Shown here piece by piece: positions 50,433 through 59,613 of a stretch of 64,000 nt of DNA. The stretch comes from Opitutia bacterium UBA4506 (GTDB taxonomy: Bacteria > Verrucomicrobiota > Verrucomicrobiia > Opitutales > Puniceicoccaceae), in assembly GCA_002388665.1 (NCBI GenBank), contig DGMY01000081.1, forward strand, positions 1 through 64,000, written 5' to 3'. Position 1 is the first letter of the stretch. The number at the start of each line of letters is the position of its first letter. Under the pieces are notes generated by a model, which saw only the letters and a program-made list of their open reading frames with translations, was not told the origin of the DNA and did not search any database. The position numbers and the translations under genes are program-made.

Positions 50433-50669
50433 CTATGGGCTGAGGACTTCAGCTTCCTGCTGTTCGTAGAGAAGAGGATCATTATCCATCAACTCCGCAT
50501 TCTCGTTGGATACGTCGATCGTAGCAGCTAACGGATCGGCATTTTCATCGCCATCCAGCACCGCGGCCACGGGCCCGACATCAGGACCGGCGTTGGGTCC
50601 GAACTTCGGATCGGAGTAGTTGCAGGCCACCAGCAAGAGCGACGCGAGGAGAAGCGAGATGCGAATCAT
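50433..50669 (-). CDS. Small hypothetical lipoprotein
   Basis: 78 residues. The signal ISLLLASLLLVAC is a lipobox with the acylated Cys at residue 16, followed by NYSDPKFGPNAGPDVGPVAA and an acidic C terminus. It is too small for a recognisable fold. It lies 98 bases downstream of ftsZ on the same strand and could be co-transcribed with the division cluster, but the gap allows its own promoter. Confidence 0.65.
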   Translation of the reverse strand: MIRISLLLASLLLVACNYSDPKFGPNAGPDVGPVAAVLDGDENADPLAATIDVSNENAELMDNDPLLYEQQEAEVLSP

Positions 50670-50767
50670 AGGAAAACAATTATGGAAGGAGAATTTGGTC
50701 GAAGCAAGACTGGGAATCTCCCATACACCGTGGGCCTCAGATCACGCAGAAGTGGAGCAAAATCGCC

Positions 50768-51964
50768 TCAGCTCTTTGGCATGGAAATCTTAATCCCGCG
50801 CCTCAAAAAGGTCGGTTTATCAAGATCGACCCCATTGTAGGCTTCGACATTCATTCTGCCGAACAGACCGCGTTCGTTGTGCTCGAGCAAGGTATCAAAC
50901 TCCGTCTGAATTCGATCCCTCGTTTTCCTGACGGATTTCTGGTCGAGCTTGGACCGATGCACAGTCACTTTCTCGGGAAGACGGGAACGCACGTTCGCCG
51001 ACAAATCCGTCCGCGCAAAAATCGTAACCTCCACCTGATCCCCAAGGGACTCATCCACCCAAAAGCCAATCACCGCGCTTTCACCCGAATCGAATAGACG
51101 GGTCAGCGCCTGAGACAACTCCGAGAACGCTGCGACCGACAGCCCGCCCCCCGAACCGATACTCACGATGAGGCGATCCGCTTTGACCCGCTCCAGGCCA
51201 GGAGACCGGAATGGACAATTATAGATTTCTCTGGCGGCTTCTTCGACACAACCGTCCAGAGGAACCAAACAAGTGGAAAAATGCATACGGCTTTCGCCGC
51301 CCTTAAGGGCATTGCGAAAAGTAGCCAAATCTACGCCCATATGGCCCCGCCGATAAAGCGGACCCACCAACGCCGACACCGCCCGAAAAATCCACTCATC
51401 GGACGACTCAAACAATTGATCCGCCCGATCAGACTCTCCGGATTCCTGAAAGATAAGATCATTGGGAAGCTCGATGACACAGTCTGCTCCGCGCCGAATC
51501 TCACCCAACGCTTTTTTAGCAACACTCGCCGGACGTCTCCCCTCAAATTCGAACGGGCTCGAAACAATGGCTACCGTCGGGCTCCCCGTCTCGCCAGCGA
51601 GAGCGGTGATGGCAGGAAGCGCTCCAGAAGCAAATCCACGCCCCAGACAGCCCACAAGAACGACAAGATCATATCCGACCAAGGCCTCCGAGATCTGACT
51701 ACGGTCGCTGTCAGCTGCCAAGCGGCCCATCTCGTCATCACCTCCGCAGCCGAGGCCTCTCAACAGAGAGCGGCCCAATCGAGTCGAAGGAAAATCCGGA
51801 TAGCGTTCGAGCTCACGGGCATCCGTATCAAATCCAATAAAGTCAACCTGACCAGTGCCCTCTCGCCTGTACCGGTCGAGTACGCGCAGAGCTCCGCCTC
51901 CCACACCAACGAGGCAGACCGAAGACTTTGTCGGCGAATGTTCGGTTTGGTCGCTCATGGTCAT
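50768..51964 (-). CDS. ftsZ: Divergent FtsZ
   Basis: 398 residues. Position after ftsQ and ftsA and the overall order identify it: VCLVGVGGGALRVLDRYRRE, VDFIGFDTDARELE, RSLLRGLGCGGDDEMGRLAA, SSPFEFEGRRP, VIELPNDL. The tubulin signature that holds GTP phosphates (normally GGGTGTG with following AAP) is changed to GCLGRGFASGALP (105-117), and the T7 loop NVDFAD that completes the neighbour's GTPase site is GVDLAT (210-215), losing one catalytic Asp. The C-terminal peptide DKPTFLRRG still resembles the FtsA-binding tail. GTP use is therefore uncertain. It overlaps ftsA by four bases (ATGA). Verrucomicrobial FtsZ proteins are known to be divergent. Confidence 0.88.
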   Translation of the reverse strand: MTMSDQTEHSPTKSSVCLVGVGGGALRVLDRYRREGTGQVDFIGFDTDARELERYPDFPSTRLGRSLLRGLGCGGDDEMGRLAADSDRSQISEALVGYDLVVLVGCLGRGFASGALPAITALAGETGSPTVAIVSSPFEFEGRRPASVAKKALGEIRRGADCVIELPNDLIFQESGESDRADQLFESSDEWIFRAVSALVGPLYRRGHMGVDLATFRNALKGGESRMHFSTCLVPLDGCVEEAAREIYNCPFRSPGLERVKADRLIVSIGSGGGLSVAAFSELSQALTRLFDSGESAVIGFWVDESLGDQVEVTIFARTDLSANVRSRLPEKVTVHRSKLDQKSVRKTRDRIQTEFDTLLEHNERGLFGRMNVEAYNGVDLDKPTFLRRGIKISMPKS

Positions 51965-53172
51965 GCTTTAAAGAGTCGTGAGAAGCGCTTCACCACACCT
52001 TCGGGTTTTCTCCGGGCAACTGGAGTCACCCGCTTATCCGTCTGGCCCTGGAGTGCGTAATGAAGCACCCCGAGAGAGGTGCTATACTCGGCTCCCCGGA
52101 GCTCGTCAGCAACCCAATCGGGGTTCTCGGCGAACCGTGCCGGAACACCAAACACACGCTCTGCCAGTTCAGTGCAGCGGGTTAATCGGGAACCGCCACC
52201 CGTCAACAAAGTATTCACCGCTCCGTTCTTCAATTCATTGGCGCCGCACTCATCGCGGATAAGCTCAAACAGTTCCTCCATCCTCACTTCAATCACCCGA
52301 TTAATCGACGAAGCGTACAGGGACTTATCGCCAATCTTCAGGTCTCCGTAGAGATGGTGCGTTCGACCCTTATCCTCTTCCAGAACCGTCGCGGCCCCAT
52401 GTCGGATTTTCAAATCTTCCGCACTCTCCCGCACCACCCGCAGCCCGACGGAAAGGTCGTTGGTTACGTGCTCGCCGCCGACAGGAATGGACCCGGTTCT
52501 CACAATACATCCCCGATGGTAGAATGCATAATCAGTCGTCCCGCGCCCGAGATCAATGACGAGGCACCCCGATTTCTTCTCTTCATCGGAGGCGACCATA
52601 CAAGCGGACGCCACACTGGAGACAATGACATCCTCTACCTTAATATTCTGGCTATTGACGACGTGGATATGTTCGGCAACTGAGCGGGAGTTCCCATGCA
52701 GGAGCCAATAAGTCACCCCGAGCTCTTCCCCTTCCAGCCCGACAGGATTCTCGACATATCGTCCATCCAATAAGTAGTGATTGCGAATGAAATGAATATA
52801 GAGACGTTCCGGGGCGATCTCCTTGCCCTTGGCTTCCGCATTAACCCTCTCAACGTCCGCCGCTGTAACACGATTGTCCTGCCCACGAACCCGAGTCCGA
52901 GCCGGATGAGAAATCCCCTCCAAATGGGAACCCGAAACCGCGAGATAGGCACTCTCGATATTCGCACCCGCACTGGTTTCCGCAAGGTCGAGTGCTTCGC
53001 CCACACGATCACTGGCGTCCCTAAAATTGATGACGCGCCCCTTCGCCACACCGGCCGAGGGCACTTGGCTCCGCCCAATAATATTCAGGTTCGAGTCTTC
53101 AAAAATCTCGCCCACCAGAACTTTTACATCCTGGCTACCAATTTCTATCGCTGCGACAATCTTACCCGACAT
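51961..53172 (-). CDS. ftsA: Cell division protein FtsA
   Basis: 403 residues of the actin-like ATPase family: IVAAIEIGSQDVKVLVGEIF (phosphate 1), the SHS2/1C region with IESAYLAVSGSHLEG, CLVIDLGRGTTDYAFYHRGC (phosphate 2), VGGEHVTNDLSVGLRV, and NTLLTGGGSRLTRCTELAER (adenosine motif). The end VVKRFSRLFKA forms a short amphipathic helix, as in the FtsA membrane anchor. FtsA tethers the FtsZ polymer to the membrane. It ends in an ATGA overlap with ftsZ and starts 60 bases after ftsQ. Confidence 0.93.
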   Translation of the reverse strand: MSGKIVAAIEIGSQDVKVLVGEIFEDSNLNIIGRSQVPSAGVAKGRVINFRDASDRVGEALDLAETSAGANIESAYLAVSGSHLEGISHPARTRVRGQDNRVTAADVERVNAEAKGKEIAPERLYIHFIRNHYLLDGRYVENPVGLEGEELGVTYWLLHGNSRSVAEHIHVVNSQNIKVEDVIVSSVASACMVASDEEKKSGCLVIDLGRGTTDYAFYHRGCIVRTGSIPVGGEHVTNDLSVGLRVVRESAEDLKIRHGAATVLEEDKGRTHHLYGDLKIGDKSLYASSINRVIEVRMEELFELIRDECGANELKNGAVNTLLTGGGSRLTRCTELAERVFGVPARFAENPDWVADELRGAEYSTSLGVLHYALQGQTDKRVTPVARRKPEGVVKRFSRLFKA

Positions 53173-53232
53173 TTACCCTACTTTCTTTCAAACCAGTGAT
53201 TACTTGTCGACTGTTCATCCACCTGTTCCTCC

Positions 53233-54123
53233 TCACGGCAACATCGGGACCGATTCGTCAAAACGGAGGTCTACCCGCTTCAACTTCGTTACGCCCTGCT
53301 CACGGGTCAGATCGACTACGTCTTTCAGTTTTAGCAACTCTTCGCCGAAGTCGCCGACGCCGAACAGCACTTCCTTAATATTTGTGGAACGAACCCGAAT
53401 CGCGGAAAACGATGCAGCTGGGTCGGGATCAAAAAGGGATAGGTCAATAATCCGCCAATCGCGAAAAATCTCCGGGTACCCTATTTTGGCGGTTTCGATC
53501 AAATCGGCGACCACCGAAAATCCGGGGATCGGGACGTACGCATTGTTCACCTCGACAGGTTGAACTCCCGTAAGGAAAGGCATCCGGCGGGTTAGTGAAG
53601 GGTCTAGGCCCAAACCGGGAAAAATCGTGCCATCCTCAGCAACATATAGCGTCTCGGGGGCGCCATCGGCTCCCTTCAACCGCAAGCGAAGGACTGGCTT
53701 TCTTTCCTCAATTTTAACGACCAGCGTCGAAGGATGTTTTTTGCGAATAATACACTTCTGCACCTGAGGATGGTTCTCCACCTGCTCTAGCAGCGTAAAA
53801 ATATCAGCTTGGATTAAGGTGATATCCTCGGGGAGTTCCAATTTCTCCAAGACCCACTGATGCGAAAGCGTGCCATCGGTCTCGAAAACGACCTCCTCAA
53901 TCGGACGATCCCCTCCCACGCGCAGGAGGCGTTCCGGCTCAAACAGAAGAAGGTACGACAGAAAAATGGCTCCTCCGGAGAAAAGAATGGCCCCGACCAG
54001 CACTGCGACATGGCGGTTCTTCCGACGCCGTCCAGTACCCACCGAGCGAGGCACCTTTTGTTGAATACTCTTCCACGACCTCACTTGCGTGGGTCCCGAT
54101 CCATTGCGCCTTCCCCGACTCAT
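53233..54123 (-). CDS. ftsQ: Cell division protein FtsQ
   Basis: 296 residues. The N-terminal cytoplasmic part is basic, TM helix HVAVLVGAILFSGGAIFLSY is at about 38-58, then a POTRA domain (IEEVVFETDGTLSHQWVLEK, VEKHPQVQ-like VENHPQVQKCIIRKKHPSTL, VVKIEERKPVLRL) and a beta domain. Sequence conservation is low as usual for FtsQ; position between ddl and ftsA is the strongest argument. It recruits later division proteins in the periplasm. Its start overlaps the ddl stop (ATGA). Confidence 0.88.
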   Translation of the reverse strand: MSRGRRNGSGPTQVRSWKSIQQKVPRSVGTGRRRKNRHVAVLVGAILFSGGAIFLSYLLLFEPERLLRVGGDRPIEEVVFETDGTLSHQWVLEKLELPEDITLIQADIFTLLEQVENHPQVQKCIIRKKHPSTLVVKIEERKPVLRLRLKGADGAPETLYVAEDGTIFPGLGLDPSLTRRMPFLTGVQPVEVNNAYVPIPGFSVVADLIETAKIGYPEIFRDWRIIDLSLFDPDPAASFSAIRVRSTNIKEVLFGVGDFGEELLKLKDVVDLTREQGVTKLKRVDLRFDESVPMLP

Positions 54124-55046
54124 CTCCTGCGACGTTGAAAGCGATTTGTACCTGGGCTAACCAACTCTACAGCCAGATCTTCGAAAGACATACCACGACA
54201 GGCCGCGCTCTTGGGCAGCAGACTCTCGGGAGTGAGCCCAGGAATCGTGTTAATCTCCAGGAACCAAGGACCCTCCTCATTCAGACGAAAGTCTATCCGG
54301 GCAAAATCCCGGCAACCGCACACCGCAAACGCGGTCTCTGCCCACTGCCGAATTCGAGTCTCTTCCTCCGGATCCAAAACGGCTGGCCACCGGTATTCCG
54401 TCTTCCCGGCAGTATACTTGTGTTCGTAGTCGTAAATCCCCCCCTCGGGTACGATTTCGACCACACCCAGGCTTAGGCCGTTCAGAACCCCGATCGACAC
54501 CTCCCGGCCATCAATAAAAGACTCAAGGAGCCACTCGCGATTGGGAAGGCTATCGAGCCTCCGCTGCAATTCGCCGGCGCCCTCTACAATTGAGAGAAAC
54601 GAACTGCTCCCACCATTAACCGGCTTTACGACGATCTTCTTCCCGAGCCTCTTGCAAACGGAGCCCACATCCGGAATCTCACCAGGTTGAAGAGTAATCG
54701 ACCGAGGACTGGGCACCCCTGCGGCTTCGGCCCGCTGCTTGGTTTGCATTTTGTTGATACAAAGCGCACTGGAGATCGAATCGGAGCCGGCGTATTCGAA
54801 CCCACCTTTCTCCAACAACGACTGCAAGGTCCCATCCTCTCCGAACTCCCCATGCAGGGCGGGAAAAACCAAAACCTCACGCGGATCCAAACCTTTTGGC
54901 AGAGAAGCCTCATTCAATTCGAGCCCCCTGACGCGAAACTCGTTCGAAAGCGCCTCCAGCATCGCGCGCCCCGTCACCAAAGACACGTCGCGCTCTGCCC
55001 CTACGCCACCGTACAAAACTACGATCTCTCCCGGAAAATCATTCAT
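54120..55046 (-). CDS. ddl: D-alanine--D-alanine ligase
   Basis: About 308 residues, ATP-grasp fold. VVLYGGVGAERDVSLVTGRA is the N-terminal signature with GG and S, HGEFGEDGTLQSLLEKGG and YAGSDSISSALCINKMQTKQ follow, then VVKPVNGGSSSF, ESFIDGREVSIGVLNG and CRDFARIDFRLNEEGPWFLE with INTIPGLTPESLLP (Mg/ATP end). It makes D-Ala-D-Ala for MurF. The ATG at 55046 has an upstream GGAGG nine bases before it and is preferred over a TTG at 55055. It overlaps the murC-murB gene by eight bases. Confidence 0.93.
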   Translation of the reverse strand: MNDFPGEIVVLYGGVGAERDVSLVTGRAMLEALSNEFRVRGLELNEASLPKGLDPREVLVFPALHGEFGEDGTLQSLLEKGGFEYAGSDSISSALCINKMQTKQRAEAAGVPSPRSITLQPGEIPDVGSVCKRLGKKIVVKPVNGGSSSFLSIVEGAGELQRRLDSLPNREWLLESFIDGREVSIGVLNGLSLGVVEIVPEGGIYDYEHKYTAGKTEYRWPAVLDPEEETRIRQWAETAFAVCGCRDFARIDFRLNEEGPWFLEINTIPGLTPESLLPKSAACRGMSFEDLAVELVSPGTNRFQRRRR

Positions 55047-57258
55047 CGCTCGCAACCTCCTTTTGGGCTACCCCCTCCGAGAAAACGGGTCTAATTCCGT
55101 TGGGACCTAAAAATTTCACCTCGGGCTCGAGGATGATTCCGAAGGTTTCTCCTACGGCCTTCCGAGCGGTCCTCATAATCTGGACCACATCCCCGGCAGC
55201 GGCGCCCGAACGCGGTTGGACAAAATTGGCGTGTTTCTCCGAAATCGAAACCCCTCCGACCGAAAATCCCTTCAAGCCGACCGCATCGATGAGACGCCCA
55301 GCAGACTCTCCCTCTGGGTTGCGAAACAGGCAGCCCGCACTCGGCCCCCCGGGCTGGCTGGCTCGGCGGCGCGCAGAGAATGCTCGCATCTCCTCCCGGA
55401 GGCTCTCCGGTCGTTCTGTTCCTTCAATTCGAAACACAGCGCGAATTATGCAAAGTCCATCCAACTGAGGGCAAGAACGATAGCCAAATGATAGTTCATC
55501 CAATCCAAAAGATTGAAGGCGCCCCTTCCGGTCGACCGTATCGATGCGAACTACCCGCTCGGCCAGGCACGCCCCCATGGAGCCGGCGTTCATCCGGACT
55601 CCTCCCCCGACCGAACCGGGGATACCTTCCATAAACGAAAAGCCTCTAAACCCATTCCCAGCAGCCCATCGCGCCAAAGTTGGCAGAAGCACACCAGCCC
55701 CGACCTCCATGCACTCTCCGTCTTCGGTCACAGTCTTCGACTCCCAGAAATCTCCTCCGAGGTGGACCACAAGGCCGTTAAACCCTTCATCAGACACCAA
55801 AAGATTCGACCCATTCCCCAAAAACTCGACCGGCACCTCCAGTAGCGCCGCGGTTCGCAACAACGCTCTCAATCCTGCGAGGCTGCCCGGACAAGCCCAA
55901 ATCGCCGCTGGGCCTCCAACGCGCAGCGTACTGTGAGAACTCAACGGCTCGTTCTCACGGACCTCCTCCGAACCGAGAAAGGTCCTTGCAATCGCGGCCA
56001 AGGCCGACAGAGGGCTCTTGGTTTTGCGCAAGGAAGCGAGAACGGGAGCCCATTCATTCGCATCCCCGGCACCGACAAAAGCAAAGGTTCCCACGAGCGG
56101 AGAAAAATCTCCAAGGGTACCCACCTTGGTCACTCTCACACCTCGCTCCTCTAGCCCTTCGCGAATGGCCGCCAGCGGATCCGATTCCGTCTCGGGGTCT
56201 TCGCCGGCCCCGTAAATCGAGTGGAGCGAGACTTCCTGCAGCCCTGAGAGTGCTTCGACAAACTCTGCGACAAAACGCGTAGTTCGACTAAAGCGATGAG
56301 GTTGAAAAAACACCCGGTGAGGCAATGGAAAATCCTGGCGGTTCATCCACTCCAAAAAAGCGGAAACCTCCCTTGGGTGATGCGCGTAGTCTTCGACAAC
56401 CGCAAAATCCGGTTCACAAATGTGGATGGTTTGGCGACGCCAAACACCGGGAAAACCAACCAGCGGATCCATTGATGGAAATCGATCCGCCACAATCGAA
56501 AATGCCAATCTTGCGGCTTCACTATTTCTGACTCCGAAAGCAGGACTGCTATCGTCAAAGGTTTTTCTGTTTTCTACCCGCCGCCAGTCCGGTTCCATCT
56601 CTCCAGACGACGTTGCCGGGTGAATCACAGTTCCGGTGGTCCTCTCAGCCAATCGAGTCCATGCCTCCCGCATTTCATCACGACTTCGATACCGGTCCGC
56701 ATGATCCCAATCAAAATTCAAGAAGACGGTCACCTCGGGAGAGAACCCTTCTATAGTGCCATCACTCTCATCCACCTCCGCAATCAGCCATTCGTTATTC
56801 CCGTTACCTGCAGGCATCAGGTCCTCATTGGGAATACCGCCAATGACAAAATCAGCCGGCACTCCCTCTCGACTTGTCAAATGGGCGAGCAAGGCTGTCG
56901 TCGTAGTTTTCCCATGACTTCCCGCTACCGCGACAAACCGGCGGTTCTTCGCGATCCTTGCCAGGAGTTCTCCCCGTCGCAGGATCGACGGAGTCCTTTC
57001 TCCAGATCGCAGACGCTGAAAAACAGGATGATCTCGCCGGATCGCACTCGAGATCACCAGCACACTACAATCAATCAAATCGGGGATCAGTTGATGAACC
57101 CCGATGCCAGCACGGCGCAAAATCGACTCGGCACGCGGTGTCATCCCGTCGTCAAATCCTTCAACAATCGCACCACCCTCCGCAGCAAAAAGAGCAAGGG
57201 GCAGCATTCCCATACCGCCCACGCCTAGAAAGAAGAACTTTTCCCCGAGCAAATTCAC
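55039..57258 (-). CDS. MurC-MurB fusion: UDP-N-acetylmuramate-L-alanine ligase / UDP-N-acetylenolpyruvoylglucosamine reductase
   Basis: 739 residues with two enzymes in one chain. Residues 1 to about 440 are MurC: KFFFLGVGGMGMLPLALFAA, P-loop VAGSHGKTTTTALLAH, IAEVDESDGT, FLNFDWDHADRY, DYAHHPREVSAFL and QPHRFSRTT. From about 450 comes MurB: SSHSTLRVGGPAAIWACPGS, FLGNGSNLLVSDEGFNGLVV, FMEGIPGSVGGGVRMNAGSM, RSC and ISEKHANFV. In the proton-donor segment, usually with Ser, the sequence is SAGCLFRNPEG, i.e. Cys. MurB supplies UDP-MurNAc and MurC adds L-Ala, so the fusion joins two consecutive steps in the wrong chain order (second enzyme first). It starts with GTG in a GTGA overlap with murG. Confidence 0.93.
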   Translation of the reverse strand: MNLLGEKFFFLGVGGMGMLPLALFAAEGGAIVEGFDDGMTPRAESILRRAGIGVHQLIPDLIDCSVLVISSAIRRDHPVFQRLRSGERTPSILRRGELLARIAKNRRFVAVAGSHGKTTTTALLAHLTSREGVPADFVIGGIPNEDLMPAGNGNNEWLIAEVDESDGTIEGFSPEVTVFLNFDWDHADRYRSRDEMREAWTRLAERTTGTVIHPATSSGEMEPDWRRVENRKTFDDSSPAFGVRNSEAARLAFSIVADRFPSMDPLVGFPGVWRRQTIHICEPDFAVVEDYAHHPREVSAFLEWMNRQDFPLPHRVFFQPHRFSRTTRFVAEFVEALSGLQEVSLHSIYGAGEDPETESDPLAAIREGLEERGVRVTKVGTLGDFSPLVGTFAFVGAGDANEWAPVLASLRKTKSPLSALAAIARTFLGSEEVRENEPLSSHSTLRVGGPAAIWACPGSLAGLRALLRTAALLEVPVEFLGNGSNLLVSDEGFNGLVVHLGGDFWESKTVTEDGECMEVGAGVLLPTLARWAAGNGFRGFSFMEGIPGSVGGGVRMNAGSMGACLAERVVRIDTVDRKGRLQSFGLDELSFGYRSCPQLDGLCIIRAVFRIEGTERPESLREEMRAFSARRRASQPGGPSAGCLFRNPEGESAGRLIDAVGLKGFSVGGVSISEKHANFVQPRSGAAAGDVVQIMRTARKAVGETFGIILEPEVKFLGPNGIRPVFSEGVAQKEVASDE

Positions 57259-58406
57259 GTTGAGGATCCCTTCTTAGGCGACTTCATCCAGACGCGCCAC
57301 CAACTCTTCTGTGGTCCCGCTTGCGCGAGGTGTTCGAGGTCAGATACCAGATCATCTTTTCGGTTCGCGTCGTCGATCTGCACTAAATTCTCGCCCATTC
57401 GGTCAAGGAGATCGAGATTCTGCTTCATCGCCACTACCTCGTCAAAAAGTTGGTCAATATTCTGCTGATCCAACACGACACAGCCGCCCTGCGCCTCGAA
57501 ATAACGAGCATTCTCCCACTGGTGATCGTCCGCAGCGAAGGGAAACGGAATGAGAACCGAGGGAGTCACACACCGAGTCAGTTCGGCGATCGATCCAGCC
57601 CCGGCCCGCGAGACAGCCAAGTCTGCAGCGGACAAAACCAAATGCATTGAATCGCAAAACCCGACAGAGGAACAACGCCGCGACTGACCGCGATCATCCA
57701 CTTCCTCCAGAACTCCATCGACTCCCTTGCCGAGACCTCTAACACAGTAGATATCGATACCTGCCTCTAGCAGTTTTTTGTAATTAGAATCCACCCACGA
57801 ATTGAGCGCAGCAGCCCCCTGACTTCCTCCAAAGACGGCGAGAACAAATCCTTCCTGAGGCAACCCCAATTTCTCTCTAGCCCACCGCCTGGGAGTCCGC
57901 CGAAATTCCCGTCGAACCGGGTAACCAAAATAGCGAACTGTACCCACCGAGACCCGACGAAGTCGAACTCCCGTAGGAAGGTAAACCCGAACTGCGAACC
58001 GTTTCAAGAATCGCACCGCCCGGCCCGGCTTACGATTCGCCTCATGAATAGCGATGGGAAGTCCTCGAAGTGAAGCGAAGATGACGACCCCCAGCGAAAG
58101 GAACCCGCCAAAAGCCAGAACGACATCCGGCTTCTCCCGCCCCACAATCTTGGAACCTGTCGCCAGACCGCGGAAGAAGCCCAGAAAGAACCGGAACAAT
58201 TCGCGGGGACTCTTACCGAACGCAGCACCTGGTACTTTAACAAAATCAAGATGGGGGTAATTGCGCACCAGACGCGAATCCACCTGTTTCTCACTGATGA
58301 CCAACGAGCACCTATGGCCGCGCGATAGAAGCTCTTCCGCGACTGAAATCCCGGGAGAGAGGTGTCCACCGGTACCTCCACATACAATCAAAAATTTCAT
58401 TCCCAT
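57255..58406 (-). CDS. murG: UDP-N-acetylglucosamine--N-acetylmuramyl-(pentapeptide) pyrophosphoryl-undecaprenol N-acetylglucosamine transferase
   Basis: 383 residues, GT28 family. FLIVCGGTGGHLSPGISVAE is the acceptor-domain signature, AFGGFLSLGVVIFASLRGLP and HEANRKPGRAVRFLKRFAV follow, and the donor domain has LAVFGGSQGAAALNS, AADLAVSRAGAGSIAELTRC and FPFAADDHQWENARYFEAQG. It adds GlcNAc to lipid I at the inner membrane to make lipid II. The start overlaps the ftsW stop (TAATG). Confidence 0.94.
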   Translation of the reverse strand: MGMKFLIVCGGTGGHLSPGISVAEELLSRGHRCSLVISEKQVDSRLVRNYPHLDFVKVPGAAFGKSPRELFRFFLGFFRGLATGSKIVGREKPDVVLAFGGFLSLGVVIFASLRGLPIAIHEANRKPGRAVRFLKRFAVRVYLPTGVRLRRVSVGTVRYFGYPVRREFRRTPRRWAREKLGLPQEGFVLAVFGGSQGAAALNSWVDSNYKKLLEAGIDIYCVRGLGKGVDGVLEEVDDRGQSRRCSSVGFCDSMHLVLSAADLAVSRAGAGSIAELTRCVTPSVLIPFPFAADDHQWENARYFEAQGGCVVLDQQNIDQLFDEVVAMKQNLDLLDRMGENLVQIDDANRKDDLVSDLEHLAQAGPQKSWWRVWMKSPKKGSST

Positions 58407-59563
58407 TACTCAATCTCCACTGGACGCGGAATGACCGGAGCCTCCCAATCTCGAAACGCACTAAGAATGATACCAGTCAACACACTGACCACCACCAAGT
58501 TCGACCCCCCGTAACTGAGAAACGGCAGAGACATCCCCTTTGTGGGCAAGAGCCCGGTGACAACCCCCATGTTGATCATAGCCTGCCCGATAATGAACCC
58601 AAGAGCCCCAAATACGACGGTAAACTGGTACAGATCCGGTGCTTTTCGCAGTTGAGAAACGACCAAGATGGTAAAGGTGGCAAAAAGAAGAACCACGCCA
58701 CCAGTTGCAAAAAAGCCCAGCTCCTCCCCGACCACGGCGAAAATAAAATCTGTATGAGCTTCCGGCAAAAAGCTCAAATGCTGCCTCCCACGGCCAGGAC
58801 CCGCGCCCTCGAGCCCGCCGACACTGAATCCGAGGATACCCTGCCACAATTGGTAGCCTCCCTCGCTTCGATTCCCCTCCAAATCGAGAAATGACGTCAC
58901 CCGTTGCAAGCGCTCGGGACTATCGAGAATCAACACGGTGATTCCAATCGCAGCTAAAACAAAGGCCAGAAGCAAAGCGCGAAACGGGGTCCCCGCCGCG
59001 AGCAGGATGACACCGGCGACGGTCATATAGAGCACGGTTGTGCCCAAATCCGGCTCCAAAATTAGCAAGGCGACAAACGGGGCCACAAAACAGGCGGGAA
59101 TGACAAATCCCGGGACAAATGAAGCCATACGGCGACCGTTCCGCGAAACGTACCAACCCAGCATACAAAGAAAACCGATTTTCCCGAATTCCGAGGGTTG
59201 AAACCGCATGGGCCCGAGACTGATCCATCGCCGGGCGCCATTCACTTCCACACCGATCCCGGGGATGAGGACCAGGACCAAGAAGATCAACGAAATGATC
59301 GCTGCCGGAAAGACCAGATAGCGCAGGCGATCAACACCGAACAAAAAGGCACAGGCTCCAAAGGCGATCGCTATGGTAAACCACAGAATCTGGCGGCCAA
59401 AATAAGTACCGAGCAAGCTGTCCGAGTTTCCTCCGGCGCTCAACAGCACGGTCAAACCAATCGAAGCCAGAGCAAACACACAGAGCAACAAGAGCCACCC
59501 CCGTATGGGGAACCCTTTTAGACCGCTCCATCCTCTGGCCTCTCCTTTTTCTTCCTCATTCAC
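58406..59563 (-). CDS. ftsW: Peptidoglycan glycosyltransferase FtsW
   Basis: 385 residues with about ten membrane helices, SEDS family. Typical segments: LLSAGGNSDSLLGTYFGRQI, ARRWISLGPMRFQPSEFGKI, LEPDLGTTVLYMTVAGVILL, GFSVGGLEGAGPGRGRQHLS, FLPEAHTDFIFAVVGEELGF and GLLPTKGMSLPFLSYGGSNL. It polymerises lipid II at the septum together with a class B PBP and sits in the dcw cluster between the LysM gene and murG. The FtsI partner is not in this window. Confidence 0.94.
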   Translation of the reverse strand: MNEEEKGEARGWSGLKGFPIRGWLLLLCVFALASIGLTVLLSAGGNSDSLLGTYFGRQILWFTIAIAFGACAFLFGVDRLRYLVFPAAIISLIFLVLVLIPGIGVEVNGARRWISLGPMRFQPSEFGKIGFLCMLGWYVSRNGRRMASFVPGFVIPACFVAPFVALLILEPDLGTTVLYMTVAGVILLAAGTPFRALLLAFVLAAIGITVLILDSPERLQRVTSFLDLEGNRSEGGYQLWQGILGFSVGGLEGAGPGRGRQHLSFLPEAHTDFIFAVVGEELGFFATGGVVLLFATFTILVVSQLRKAPDLYQFTVVFGALGFIIGQAMINMGVVTGLLPTKGMSLPFLSYGGSNLVVVSVLTGIILSAFRDWEAPVIPRPVEIE

Positions 59564-59613
59564 TGGATGAAAGGAGTGGCTCTCCCACGCTCTCGATTCT
59601 CAGATCAAGCCCA

